DNA of 64,000 nt from Candidatus Helarchaeota archaeon. Its GTDB lineage: Archaea > Asgardarchaeota > Lokiarchaeia > Helarchaeales > HEL-GB-A. The position numbers and the translations under genes were made by a program. Below the pieces are notes generated by a model. That model searched no databases and was not told the DNA's origin. It was given only the letters and a program-made list of their open reading frames with translations. Shown here piece after piece: positions 26,789 to 35,465 of this stretch; positions within the stretch are counted from its first letter, which is position 1, and each line of letters starts with the position of its first letter. The stretch is taken from assembly GCA_013375455.1 (NCBI GenBank), contig JABXJT010000006.1:1-64000 (forward strand), read 5' to 3'.

Positions 26789-27994
26789 TTAAAAGCCATA
26801 TTCTTTAAACAAAAAAATAATATGATCCGCAATTTTTTTGGCTAGTAAGGGGGGAACAGCATTGCCAATTTGTTTCAAAATTGAACTTTTTGATCCCTTG
26901 AATATAAATTTATCATCAAATGTTTGTAATGCAGCCAGCTCCCGAGGTGTACAAGCTCTATCTTTCGAATAATGCATATGCACTCCACCATGATTCTCTT
27001 TCACGGTCCTTGCTGGGCGATTGGGATCTAATTTCCAAAATGCATCTGAATATTGGGGATAAACATTCTTGCCAGGAGGTGTTCGTCTAACTTTTTCTTT
27101 GAATTTTTGAGAATGGTTCGTAAAAATATGTGAAAGTTCTTCATTCTCCTCCATTTGTTCATATTTTTTTAAGATCGCTTTTACAGGGACCCAAGTTTCC
27201 TTCTGATCTCCTCCATTTGATGTAGTTGAGGGATCTTTCATATGGCTTTCTGAAGGGAATGTAATGGTTAATTCTTTAATCCGCGTTCCGATCAAAAAGA
27301 TGCGTTCCCTGGTTTGTGGGACTCCATAATTTGCGGCGTTTAGGACTTTAGGTTCGACTTGATAACCAATTTTTTTAATTCTATCTATGATTTGTTGAAG
27401 CAATGGTATTAAATTTTTATTCATTTGCTTATGAATTTGTGATTTTTCGTGTTTTAAATCGTTGTATTCTTTCATTTCCTCTAGATTTAATTTCCTTTGT
27501 GCTTTAAATCTTTTTAAATCTTTAAATCTTTTATTTTTCCTACAATTTTCTTTAAATTTTGATAATTCGGTTAGAGAGATATCAGGTTTTACGTGTTTCA
27601 TTGACATTAAGCCTTTGACATTTTCCATAACAAATATCTTTGGCCTGATTTCATTTATTATTTCTACAAAGTCTAAATAAAGCCGCCCTCTAGGGTCCTC
27701 AGGATCTCTGTTCCCGGCTAATGAGTATCCCTGGCAGGGTGGTCCGCCAATTATTACATCAATTTCTATGCCATTTAGATATTCATACAATTGTCTCTTT
27801 TTACAATCCTCGCTGATATCCCCTTCAATAATTTTTGTAGAGGGATGATTTTCCCTATATGTTCTGATTGCATCAACCCATATTTCGCTTGCTGCAATTA
27901 CATTAAACCCTGCCTTTTGAAACCCTTGGCTAAAGCCACCACATCCCGAAAATAGATCAATTACAGCATCTTGCTTTTCCAATAACAAACCCAC
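26789..27994 (-). CDS. DNA (cytosine-5) methyltransferase
   Basis: The 401-residue protein has all the C5-methyltransferase landmarks: DLFSGCGGFSQGF (motif I, residues 13-25), GGPPCQGYS with the catalytic Cys (motif IV, residues 83-91), FVMENVKG (motif VI, 121-128), GVPQTRERIFLIG (motif VIII) and GNAVPPLLAKKIADHI (motif X). The region between VIII and X is the target-recognition domain. It makes 5-methylcytosine in a specific short sequence that cannot be predicted here. There is no obvious partner endonuclease. Tandem palindromes lie in the 392-base gap upstream that it shares with the divergent 881-aa methyltransferase. Confidence 0.95.
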   Translation of the reverse strand: MGLLLEKQDAVIDLFSGCGGFSQGFQKAGFNVIAASEIWVDAIRTYRENHPSTKIIEGDISEDCKKRQLYEYLNGIEIDVIIGGPPCQGYSLAGNRDPEDPRGRLYLDFVEIINEIRPKIFVMENVKGLMSMKHVKPDISLTELSKFKENCRKNKRFKDLKRFKAQRKLNLEEMKEYNDLKHEKSQIHKQMNKNLIPLLQQIIDRIKKIGYQVEPKVLNAANYGVPQTRERIFLIGTRIKELTITFPSESHMKDPSTTSNGGDQKETWVPVKAILKKYEQMEENEELSHIFTNHSQKFKEKVRRTPPGKNVYPQYSDAFWKLDPNRPARTVKENHGGVHMHYSKDRACTPRELAALQTFDDKFIFKGSKSSILKQIGNAVPPLLAKKIADHIIFLFKEYGF

Positions 27995-28111
27995 AATTAT
28001 TCTTTTTTTTATAAAATAATTTTTACTCTTTACCCTTTATTTTGTCGGAAATTTGGATTTGCATTCATATATCAATCGATTCTTATATAATTTTACCAAA
28101 CTAAGTCATTT

Positions 28112-28142
28112 TTCCATTGGAAGTGATCAAATTTCCAGTGGA
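28112..28142. promoter_or_regulatory. two palindromic operators 21 bp apart
   Basis: TTCCATTGGAA (28112-28122) and TTCCAGTGGA (28133-28142) are each near-perfect palindromes, with starts 21 bases apart (two helical turns). They lie in the divergent promoter region of the C5 methyltransferase and the 881-aa methyltransferase. The rest of the 392-base gap (27995-28386) is AT-rich with no gene seen. Confidence 0.4.
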
Positions 28143-28386
28143 TAATAAATCATCTTGTCTATCTATATACAATCCTACCTTTATCTTTTGTGGTTGTTAA
28201 TAAAGTTAGAAGGACTATAATTATAGATTTGATATACCGACTTAAAACCTAATAGACGATTTAATAGACCAAGAATAGATGAAATCGAAAAAGAAACTCA
28301 TTGAGAATCAAATTATAAAGTAAATTCAGCCTGCTTTATAAATGGCATTAAATATTTAAATACTTTGTTTTCAATAGAGTAGAGCG

Positions 28387-31032
28387 GTGTCCGATATTAG
28401 AAAAAGCCTTTCACTGATTCAGGAATTTCTACAATCAAATAACATTATAATAGATCCCCTCTCTTATCTTCAAGATATCTTGATAGAAGATGAGACCGAC
28501 GATTACAGTAGCTTTCCTACAAATATAATACCTAGAATAATTGGAGATTCGTATGGATATGCGAATGAGATCGTAAAGAAAATAGCCAACCTCTTGCAAG
28601 AGGAATTTGGAATATTCATAGGGCGAATTCAGAAACTCCAACTGAAGAAATACATTGACTATGGAGAGGAGGGCGCTTTTGACTTATTCTTGCAATTAAT
28701 CAATGGAACTCTGCAAAGAAAAGAAGAATTAAAGGACAGAGTAAATAAAATTATCAAAAAAGATGAACCTAATTTATCTAAATTTATTGAAAAATTCGTT
28801 AAGAATATGAATACAGCTATCAAAGAAGAATATTCTTCGCGGATCCAAGATTATCTCATCTTTCTATATTCCAAATTAACTACAATGAATGAGAATAATC
28901 AACTCTCTCTGGTAAATTTGTTCGAGCAGAATGAAAAATACCTGAAAAAAGAGTTGGATGAAGCGGATTATAGAGAATTGGGGGAGTTCTGCTCAGATAT
29001 AACGGAAAGGAGACGGTCTGAAACGATTCGCCAGTTTAACGAAAAATATATTCAAATTTTGGAAAGAAATGAAGATTATGAGAATAAAAATGCCGTGATC
29101 TATTTAAATATTGATCAAGATTTGCTTGAATCCTTTAATTCTAAGGAGAAATTTTATGGTTATTTATTTGAAGTCATTAAAAAATCCTATGATTCGATTC
29201 AAAATCATAAAACCCTTCTCATTCGGATTCGCAACATCCTGCATAATGATATAAACATCAAATGGGAATTATACGCCTATCTAACGATATTTGCAGAAAA
29301 ATTTTTGCAGGTAGAATATAACAAAACTTTCTATAAACCCGAAGAGATTTGTGCTGATGTGTTGGAATATCGATTTGATATCAAGCTGTCGGTCGAGAAA
29401 AAGAAACTTCTAGGGAAATATTATAAAAATAGCCTTGAATATTCCGAGTTAGAAGCTATGAAGGGATTCCAAAATGAAAAGGTCCGTAAAATAGTTGAAT
29501 ATTTTCGGACAAGCCCCGCTGGATTCGTTTTTATTGATTGCTTTGTTTTAAAAACGGATGAAGCTTACCCTAATTCAAAAGAAATAAATTTCATTTCCAA
29601 TACAAACGATTTGCTTCTAGTTTTTTTAAGGCACGACATTGACAAACGGAAAATTCCCTGCCCCGTCTGTGGATCCTTGAAAATTTCAGGAAATTCCTAT
29701 CCTGAGATAGGGGTTAAAAGTTGGGAATGTAAAAACCCATTTTGCTCAGCGCGTAGCAAAACAAATCGAGGAAAACGCTACTCGAAGCGGACCATTCTTA
29801 TGCAGGATTCGCTCTATGATTTTACGGAGGAAATACAAATCCCTAATGACCTCGTGGCCCTTTGGCGAAAGGATTACGTGGAAAAATGGGACCTCCAAGC
29901 CTTGTATAGAATGATTCTTAAATTCTTTTCTTATACTAACGATAAATTAATGGTGATTAATGCTGAAAACCCTGGTTTAATCACCTCCATTGGCGAAACT
30001 CAAAAACGCTTGATTCAAACACGTAATTTTGAGGATTTCCTGGATTATAAATCCATCTCTACCAATTTGTTTCACGATTTCATGGAAACCAACCCGTTCT
30101 TTGACCAGTTCCTTTACAAGCGGGCGAAAAAATTAGTGAAGTTCGATAAGGATATCGCGACTTTATATGCAAATGATGAAACTGTTAAAATAATCCATTC
30201 TGATTGTCTTCCCCTCTTGCAGCAGTTACCTGATAACTCCGTCCATAATATGGTTACTTCCCCACCCTATTATAATGCCAGGGAATATTCGCAATGGCAG
30301 AACTTGTTTAACTACTTGAATGAAATGTACAATGTAATCGTGGCCACTCATCGCGTCTTGTGCGAGGGAGGCGTTTTTTTCTATAATATCGGTGATATTT
30401 TCGATAACGAGAAAATTGTGGTCCAATCCAAAATGGGTGAGAAGCGCATCCCTCTCGGAGCCTATATTATTTTACTATTTGAGAAAGCTGGATTTACGCT
30501 GCTTGATAATATCATTTGGTACAAGGGCGAACCACAAAGTAACCGGCATAAAAACGATGGGAACTTCACCCCTTACTACCAACGTCCTACTAATTGCTAC
30601 GAACACATCTTCATCTTCAAAAAAACCGGTAAACTCCGGTTAAATAGCGATCGGAGTGCCAACATCCTCGATTCAAACATCCAAAAATTTTCTCCCGTCA
30701 TCAAAATCGGGAAAGGGGGTATTAATAAATACGGTCACTCGGCGCCGTTCCCTCCAATCCTTCCTGAAATTTCCATACTCTGCTTTACAGATCCTAACGA
30801 TGTTGTGTTGGACCCTTTCTCAGGCAGTGGCATGACCCCCATTGTAGCCGTTGAAAATGATCGGATTGGTATTGGGCTCGAATTGAATGAAACTTACACG
30901 GACCTTTCGATCCAACTTGCAAAAGAAAAGAAGTTGAGTACTATTTTATTTTATAAAGATGGATTCGGTTGGCGCACCTCGCTTTATGAGGTAAAAGGGC
31001 AAACCAGTTTATTTCAATTTCTCGCTAAGTAA
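28387..31032 (+). CDS. large DNA amino-methyltransferase with zinc-binding insert (881 aa)
   Basis: A GTG start at 28387 follows a TATA-like ATTAAATATTTAAAT. Residues 1-400 are helical and unfamiliar. Near residue 424 a zinc-ribbon pattern, CPVCGSLKISG ... CKNPFCSARS, is seen. The C-terminal third is a beta-class methyltransferase: catalytic TSPPYYNAREY near residue 621 and AdoMet motif DPFSGSGMT near 807. SPPY is usual for N4-cytosine enzymes but is also found in N6-adenine ones. No nuclease motif was found in the long N-terminal part, which may recognise DNA or another protein. The 308-aa methyltransferase-like gene follows 127 bases later. Confidence 0.8.
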   Translation: MSDIRKSLSLIQEFLQSNNIIIDPLSYLQDILIEDETDDYSSFPTNIIPRIIGDSYGYANEIVKKIANLLQEEFGIFIGRIQKLQLKKYIDYGEEGAFDLFLQLINGTLQRKEELKDRVNKIIKKDEPNLSKFIEKFVKNMNTAIKEEYSSRIQDYLIFLYSKLTTMNENNQLSLVNLFEQNEKYLKKELDEADYRELGEFCSDITERRRSETIRQFNEKYIQILERNEDYENKNAVIYLNIDQDLLESFNSKEKFYGYLFEVIKKSYDSIQNHKTLLIRIRNILHNDINIKWELYAYLTIFAEKFLQVEYNKTFYKPEEICADVLEYRFDIKLSVEKKKLLGKYYKNSLEYSELEAMKGFQNEKVRKIVEYFRTSPAGFVFIDCFVLKTDEAYPNSKEINFISNTNDLLLVFLRHDIDKRKIPCPVCGSLKISGNSYPEIGVKSWECKNPFCSARSKTNRGKRYSKRTILMQDSLYDFTEEIQIPNDLVALWRKDYVEKWDLQALYRMILKFFSYTNDKLMVINAENPGLITSIGETQKRLIQTRNFEDFLDYKSISTNLFHDFMETNPFFDQFLYKRAKKLVKFDKDIATLYANDETVKIIHSDCLPLLQQLPDNSVHNMVTSPPYYNAREYSQWQNLFNYLNEMYNVIVATHRVLCEGGVFFYNIGDIFDNEKIVVQSKMGEKRIPLGAYIILLFEKAGFTLLDNIIWYKGEPQSNRHKNDGNFTPYYQRPTNCYEHIFIFKKTGKLRLNSDRSANILDSNIQKFSPVIKIGKGGINKYGHSAPFPPILPEISILCFTDPNDVVLDPFSGSGMTPIVAVENDRIGIGLELNETYTDLSIQLAKEKKLSTILFYKDGFGWRTSLYEVKGQTSLFQFLAK

Positions 31033-31048
31033 AATTTCACCTGATTGT

Positions 31049-31067
31049 TACCTAAGTGTAATTTAGG
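31049..31067 (+). terminator. hairpin ACCTAA/TTAGGT after the 881-aa gene
   Basis: ACCTAA and TTAGGT pair exactly around a seven-base loop, 17 bases after the stop codon. The T-run after it is weak, so a terminator role is tentative. Confidence 0.3.
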
Positions 31068-31082
31068 TTCTTGATCTTATTT

Positions 31083-31128
31083 TGCGCATTTTGTCAATTG
31101 GTGCACGTGCTCGTGGAGTTTATAAATC
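31083..31128 (+). promoter_or_regulatory. TGCGCA motif and TATA box before the 308-aa methyltransferase-like gene
   Basis: TGCGCA (31083-31088) precedes a TATA-like GTTTATAAATC (31118-31128). The ATG at 31160 would be about 15 bases after the expected transcription start. The motif matches those near 800-910 and 51485. Confidence 0.35.
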
Positions 31129-31159
31129 AAAGTAAGGAACTTATTTATCGGGATTTTTA

Positions 31160-32086
31160 ATGGTCTATCGCATCATCCACGGCGTGTGTGAAACGGAATT
31201 AAGTAAGTTAGTAAATGAGTCCTCCTTGAAAGAAATTCACCTTACTTTTCTCCACCCCCCCGTAACTCAGCCTAAAGAGGGCGTAAATTCTAATAAACAG
31301 ATGACTCCCGGGAGATATTGGCAATGGATGCAACGGATTTGCCAAAAAATTCTGACGCTCACGGCTCCCGGGGGCGCCCTCTATTTTATGCACCGAGCAC
31401 GCTATGCGGAGTTTGTTTTACAAGCGCTCCGCACCACCGGGTGGACCCTGCAAAATCTAATCACTTGGAAGCAACTTACTTCCGTGATCCCTCATCAATC
31501 TCGATTTTTTGAGCAAGCTCAGCTCATTGCCTTCGCCTCGAAAGGCCCTGAGCCTCGCGTGTTCCATCGACTGAGAATTGATTCGCCCATTGCCTCCTAC
31601 CATAAACAGCGACAAGATGACGGTTTCACGGTGACTGACGTGTGGAACGACATCCCCGAACTCAACATTGATAACCACGCGAATAATGACGCCACCCCCA
31701 CTCCTTCGAAAAAACCCGCCTCAACTGAAGCGGGTCGTTTTCCTAAAGAACAAATGCCCGTGAGATTATTGACTCGCATCATTCTCGCTTCAAGTCTTCC
31801 ACACGATCTCATATTGGATCCTTTTGCGGGGACCGGGGTTACCGGTGTCGTTGCTGAACAGCTCGGGCGGAATTCCATAACAATTGAACTTGACCCTCGT
31901 AACATTGAGGTGATGAAAAAGCGTCTGACGCTCAAGCGACCTGCGGTTGATCTCTCCAAGTTCTATTATTACTACCGCTTCACTGATCATATTGATTCCA
32001 TCTTACCCTTGCCTTATAAACAATCCGTGCGCCGGCGTATCCTCCACTCTCTTGGAAATCACACTTACTTCAAGAATAAAAATTAG
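31160..32086 (+). CDS. DNA methyltransferase-like protein with altered catalytic motif
   Basis: This 308-residue beta-class fold keeps the AdoMet loop DPFAGTGVT near residue 220 and TIELDPRNIEVMKKRL after it. The catalytic motif position, after the usual strand EIHLTF, reads HPPV (residues 32-35) instead of SPPY, DPPY or NPPF. Those first and last residues are needed for base amination chemistry, so this protein is probably not an ordinary N4/N6 methyltransferase. It might be a partner of the upstream 881-aa enzyme, as in heterodimeric methyltransferases, or methylate something else. The lost motif could also be decay, but the frame is intact. It is followed by a convergent unknown gene. Confidence 0.7.
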   Translation: MVYRIIHGVCETELSKLVNESSLKEIHLTFLHPPVTQPKEGVNSNKQMTPGRYWQWMQRICQKILTLTAPGGALYFMHRARYAEFVLQALRTTGWTLQNLITWKQLTSVIPHQSRFFEQAQLIAFASKGPEPRVFHRLRIDSPIASYHKQRQDDGFTVTDVWNDIPELNIDNHANNDATPTPSKKPASTEAGRFPKEQMPVRLLTRIILASSLPHDLILDPFAGTGVTGVVAEQLGRNSITIELDPRNIEVMKKRLTLKRPAVDLSKFYYYYRFTDHIDSILPLPYKQSVRRRILHSLGNHTYFKNKN

Positions 32087-32238
32087 AGATCTGATGTCAA
32101 TCTTCACCAGTCAGAACATTTAAGAACGTATTCCAATTTATCTACAACCAATGTCTAAAAAGTATGTCTTCATTCTAATGCGCGCTAGGAATGGAAACCT
32201 TAATCGGAGGGTGAATTCACATAAATTCAGAAAACGAA

Positions 32239-33054
32239 TTAGATTTTTTTATGCTTTTTATCCTTTCTCGGAATTTTGGTTAGCAAGTATCTTCGCAGAG
32301 TATCATATAATAATTCCGGACTAATATCATTAAAATGAGCATCTAATTTACTTCCCCCCAAAATTCGCAAGCTAGGGCCTTGTTGAATGATGATCAGCTG
32401 GGGTTTCGTTTGCACGTCCTGTTGAGCCGTTTTCTTGCGGATGACTGCCTGGTATTCTTGAACATCCATTTTTGGAAGATCTTGCTCGCCGATTATCTCT
32501 GCCATATGACCTAGTAAGGTCCCCGTCCGCTTCGTGATGCGGTCTAAGTCGAACCCAAAATCTGCCGATGTCTTCCGGATGCGCTCCACGATCTCCTTCG
32601 CTGCCACCTCTCGCACTTCCTGATCCATGACACGATCCGCATCCTTAATGAACGCCCTCACTTTCTTCACGCGCGGTACCAACGCATTAATGAACTTACC
32701 TACGGGCGCATTGACCTTTTGATAATAAAGTTTTTCCAGCTTGTGCATCTCCTCCTGCGTGAAACTTGGTTTCAGGCGGATGACATCATACTTGAGCGTT
32801 GAAATTACAGGGCCATCACCCCGCCCCATCAATTCTTTCATAATAAGAAGAAATTTATCCAACCCATAAGTGAGAAGATCACTCCCGAATGTCAAGTGAA
32901 TCTCCGTTCGCAATTGAAGCTCTCCTTGAATTAAAGCCTCCAATTTACGTGGTGTCGTTACGAGCTTGAAAATCGAAACTTTACCTGCGTCCACAGCTAC
33001 CCCTAATTCCTTAAACCCCTTTTCCCTAACCGGCTCAAGGAAATCGAAGTCCAT
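32239..33054 (-). CDS. hypothetical protein (271 aa), methyltransferase neighbourhood
   Basis: I do not recognise this protein. It is 271 residues, mostly helical after residue 110 with charged helices (EEMHKLEKLYYQKVNAPVGKF, AKEIVERIRKTSADFGFDLDRITKRTG). A strand-rich N-terminal part opens MDFDFLEPVREKGFKELGVAV. It ends in a basic tail (IPRKDKKHKKI) that could bind nucleic acid. No nuclease motif, zinc site or membrane span is seen. It lies downstream of a coiled-coil gene on the same strand (105-base gap) and converges with the methyltransferase-like gene, so a shared role is possible but unproven. Confidence 0.55.
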   Translation of the reverse strand: MDFDFLEPVREKGFKELGVAVDAGKVSIFKLVTTPRKLEALIQGELQLRTEIHLTFGSDLLTYGLDKFLLIMKELMGRGDGPVISTLKYDVIRLKPSFTQEEMHKLEKLYYQKVNAPVGKFINALVPRVKKVRAFIKDADRVMDQEVREVAAKEIVERIRKTSADFGFDLDRITKRTGTLLGHMAEIIGEQDLPKMDVQEYQAVIRKKTAQQDVQTKPQLIIIQQGPSLRILGGSKLDAHFNDISPELLYDTLRRYLLTKIPRKDKKHKKI

Positions 33055-33159
33055 ATCGACCCACTAACTGCAGTACCAATTAAAATCAGTTATAAAAGAA
33101 AAAGTATGAATGTTTATAATTCTTTAGAATCCCGATTTTGTAGCTGAAATGAAACCCTG

Positions 33160-34410
33160 TTACTCATATATCCGCTTGAGCAGTGTTACCATTCCCGATT
33201 CGACATCATATTGCACGAGTTTAGCGCCGTCCAAATCGGCAAGCGCTTTACGTACCATTGCACCGGAAATGCCTGAGGCTTGTCTTAATTCATCTCTGCT
33301 AATGTCAGCTTTTTGCCCATGTAATAAGAACAGTAATTTAGAGTGTGGTTGAGCTCCAAATACTTCCACTAATAGCGTCATTAGGAGAGCTAATACTTCA
33401 GTTCTTTCAATTCTCCGTTGTTTAGCACTTGACAAGGTCGTAAATTCATCAGTCACCTTTTCTAGTTGTACTGAGACCTGTTCTAATTCTTTTTTCATTT
33501 TGCGGTGTTCTTCTCTCATTCTTCGGATTTCATCCTCCGACAACTTCGTTTCTAGACTGAGAGATTCTACTTGCTTTGAGGCCACTTCTAAATCAGTCTG
33601 TAAAGTCGCTCGTTCTCCTTTTAATTGGGTTTGTTGGGTTATTGTTGAGGCTTCATGAGACCGAAGTGCAACTCGAAGCTTTTCCAGTAGTTGTAATGGG
33701 GCTTGGCGCATAGTTTCGAGCGTGCTTCCAATCTCCTTTTGCATCGCTCCATACTCTTGCGATAAAGTCTTAAATAATTCATCTACCTTAGGAAAAATTT
33801 CTCCAATAATTTCACTCTCTGATCGAATTGAGCTTAATTGCTCCTGAAATTTGTTTTGAAGGTTCCCGATGGATTGTTGAACGACGGCAAATTGCTGACC
33901 CGCCATCTCATAGGTCTTTTTGAATTTTCCAAGCCCATCCTGAATACTAAATAGCTCTTGTTCTATTCGTTTAAACAAGCTTGTCTCCATTTCTGTCTTT
34001 AATTTAGCAGTAAATTCGTCATAAATTTCTAGGGTGGAAAGATTAAAATATTGTGCAGCGGCGGTGGCCATGTTTTTAAAAATCTGATCTAGCTTCTGGA
34101 CTAAAAATTGTTTGAGCACCTCTTGCGTTTCCATTTTTTTGGTAAGATTTATGAAATCCGCGAAATTTACATTAATTTGGTTCAGCTCACCGCTAATGGT
34201 TTTAAAAAATACATCAAAATCGCTCGTATCTTTTACTTGCATTCTGCTTGCTGCTTCTCTCATTTTGTCAGCGATTTGAGTGACTAAGGTGTTGAAGGAT
34301 TGTAGCTGACCCTCCAACTTCCCTATTGCCTCTATCTTAACCTCTTTTTTCAAATCTTCTTCAACAGTGTTAATAATCTCGTATATCCGCTCCATACTTA
34401 CAACCCGCAA
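33160..34410 (-). CDS. long coiled-coil protein with C-terminal winged helix
   Basis: This 416-residue protein is mainly coiled coil (residues 20-320, Gln/Glu/Lys-rich, for example QTDLEVASKQVESLSLETKL). It ends in a compact winged-helix-like domain from about 340 (TEVLALLMTLLVEVFG, then ISRDELRQASGISGAMVRKALADLDGAKLVQYD). That C-terminal part matches the helix-turn-helix and wing of many regulators. A rod with a DNA-binding end suggests a structural or partner protein, perhaps acting with the 271-aa protein next to it. A second start (MERIYEII) at residue 6 is equally good. There is no ATPase motif, so it is not an SMC protein. Confidence 0.6.
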   Translation of the reverse strand: MRVVSMERIYEIINTVEEDLKKEVKIEAIGKLEGQLQSFNTLVTQIADKMREAASRMQVKDTSDFDVFFKTISGELNQINVNFADFINLTKKMETQEVLKQFLVQKLDQIFKNMATAAAQYFNLSTLEIYDEFTAKLKTEMETSLFKRIEQELFSIQDGLGKFKKTYEMAGQQFAVVQQSIGNLQNKFQEQLSSIRSESEIIGEIFPKVDELFKTLSQEYGAMQKEIGSTLETMRQAPLQLLEKLRVALRSHEASTITQQTQLKGERATLQTDLEVASKQVESLSLETKLSEDEIRRMREEHRKMKKELEQVSVQLEKVTDEFTTLSSAKQRRIERTEVLALLMTLLVEVFGAQPHSKLLFLLHGQKADISRDELRQASGISGAMVRKALADLDGAKLVQYDVESGMVTLLKRIYE

Positions 34411-34555
34411 ACATCATTTGACAATCTATAAATTAATTTGATGCAATTAAAGCGTTTTCATTATTATTTTATCTTCATCATTAAGATATTATTAAAAATT
34501 ATACTCATTTAAAATTTAAGGTTGAATTATGGTGCAAAACTCGATGAAAAGTTAA

Positions 34556-34714
34556 GTAAAGCTGAATCGGTATGGAGTAAGATATATATTAAGGAAGTTC
34601 ATCGGCACTCTCGTTTTTCTTGCAATCTTGTTAATTTCAGCGGGTAAATTCGATTGGATACATGCTTGGGCATGTACTGGATTGATTTTATCTATTTATA
34701 TGATTAGTTATTGA
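34556..34714 (+). pseudogene. remnant of an isoprenylcysteine carboxyl methyltransferase-like membrane gene
   Basis: The frame reads VKLNRYGVRYILRKFIGTLV, then FLAILLISAGKFDWIHAWACTGLILSIYMISY and a stop. This looks like the first two spans of the ICMT-like family, where an [S/A]GxxDWxxAW loop follows span one. No ATG, GTG or TTG begins it in frame, although an ATG in another phase lies about ten bases upstream. The rest of the protein (the methyltransferase core) is missing. It is best read as a decayed fragment. It occupies most of the gap between the coiled-coil and SUKH genes. Confidence 0.4.
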
Positions 34715-34723
34715 AGCGGGATC

Positions 34724-35356
34724 TTACTTTTTAGCTAATAATTCTAACCAGACCTTTCCATTAATAGATTTCCCTGAAGCCGTCGTGATGGCAAACTTGG
34801 ATTCTTGCCCCTTAGGCATCTCCGTGAATACCAGATCCCCACTTTCTAAAAATGCCACATAGTTTGTAATTAATTCATTGAAAGTATTAGCCAGCACGAT
34901 AAAGTCACTCTCCGTCACGTTGTAAATGAGCTGTCCGTTCGTCCCCTTTGGTCCAGGAATGTAATCCAGATAGATGGCACACGAACCTTCTTCAAATTCA
35001 GCAATCGGGATGCGGTCACGATGGAAGATTACCGCCCGGATCTTATCATAGAATTGATATGTGTTGAAAATATACTCGCCCACCTTGGGCATGATGGATA
35101 ACTCATAATCCCATGCTTTCTCGATTTCCTCTACCCCGAACAAAATCATGTGGTCCGGTAACCAATCCAATGTTTTATCTTTTTGGCCGTTAGTAATTAA
35201 AAGAAAATTTCGATAGTCTTCCGGAAAGTTAACTCCTATATGGATCTCGACTTTTGAAACTTCATCTTCACTCATTCCAGGTCTAAATCCTAATCCCACC
35301 ATTGTTTTCCCTTGCTCTTTCAAGAATTTTTCAAATCTTGCCCAAGTCGCTTTCAT
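34724..35356 (-). CDS. SUKH/SMI1-KNR4 family protein
   Basis: The core matches SMI1/KNR4: MSEDEVSKVEIHIGVNFPEDYRNFLLITNGQ followed by LPDHMILFGVEEIEKAWDYEL and later EFEEGSCAIYLDYIPGPKGTNGQLIYN. The start MKATWARFEK at 35356 is preferred over an ATG at 35437, which would overlap the divergent gene's promoter. SUKH proteins serve as immunity proteins against polymorphic toxins in bacteria and as regulators in fungi. No toxin gene is recognised beside it. It is cytosolic, and its job in this organism is unknown. The C-terminal 40 residues after the SUKH core are unfamiliar. Confidence 0.75.
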   Translation of the reverse strand: MKATWARFEKFLKEQGKTMVGLGFRPGMSEDEVSKVEIHIGVNFPEDYRNFLLITNGQKDKTLDWLPDHMILFGVEEIEKAWDYELSIMPKVGEYIFNTYQFYDKIRAVIFHRDRIPIAEFEEGSCAIYLDYIPGPKGTNGQLIYNVTESDFIVLANTFNELITNYVAFLESGDLVFTEMPKGQESKFAITTASGKSINGKVWLELLAKK

Positions 35357-35417
35357 TGCGGTCAATCTTATACAATCTCCATCGTTACCAAATAGATATT
35401 TAATTGAACTCCTTCCT

Positions 35418-35430
35418 ATGATATATATAA
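35418..35430 (+). promoter_or_regulatory. TATA box shared by divergent genes
   Basis: GATATATATAAG sits about 36-47 bases before the ATG at 35466. It is nearly palindromic, so it may also serve the SUKH gene on the other strand. Confidence 0.4.
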
Positions 35431-35465
35431 GATCCATTCACATTATAAGACGAGATGAGGATAAA

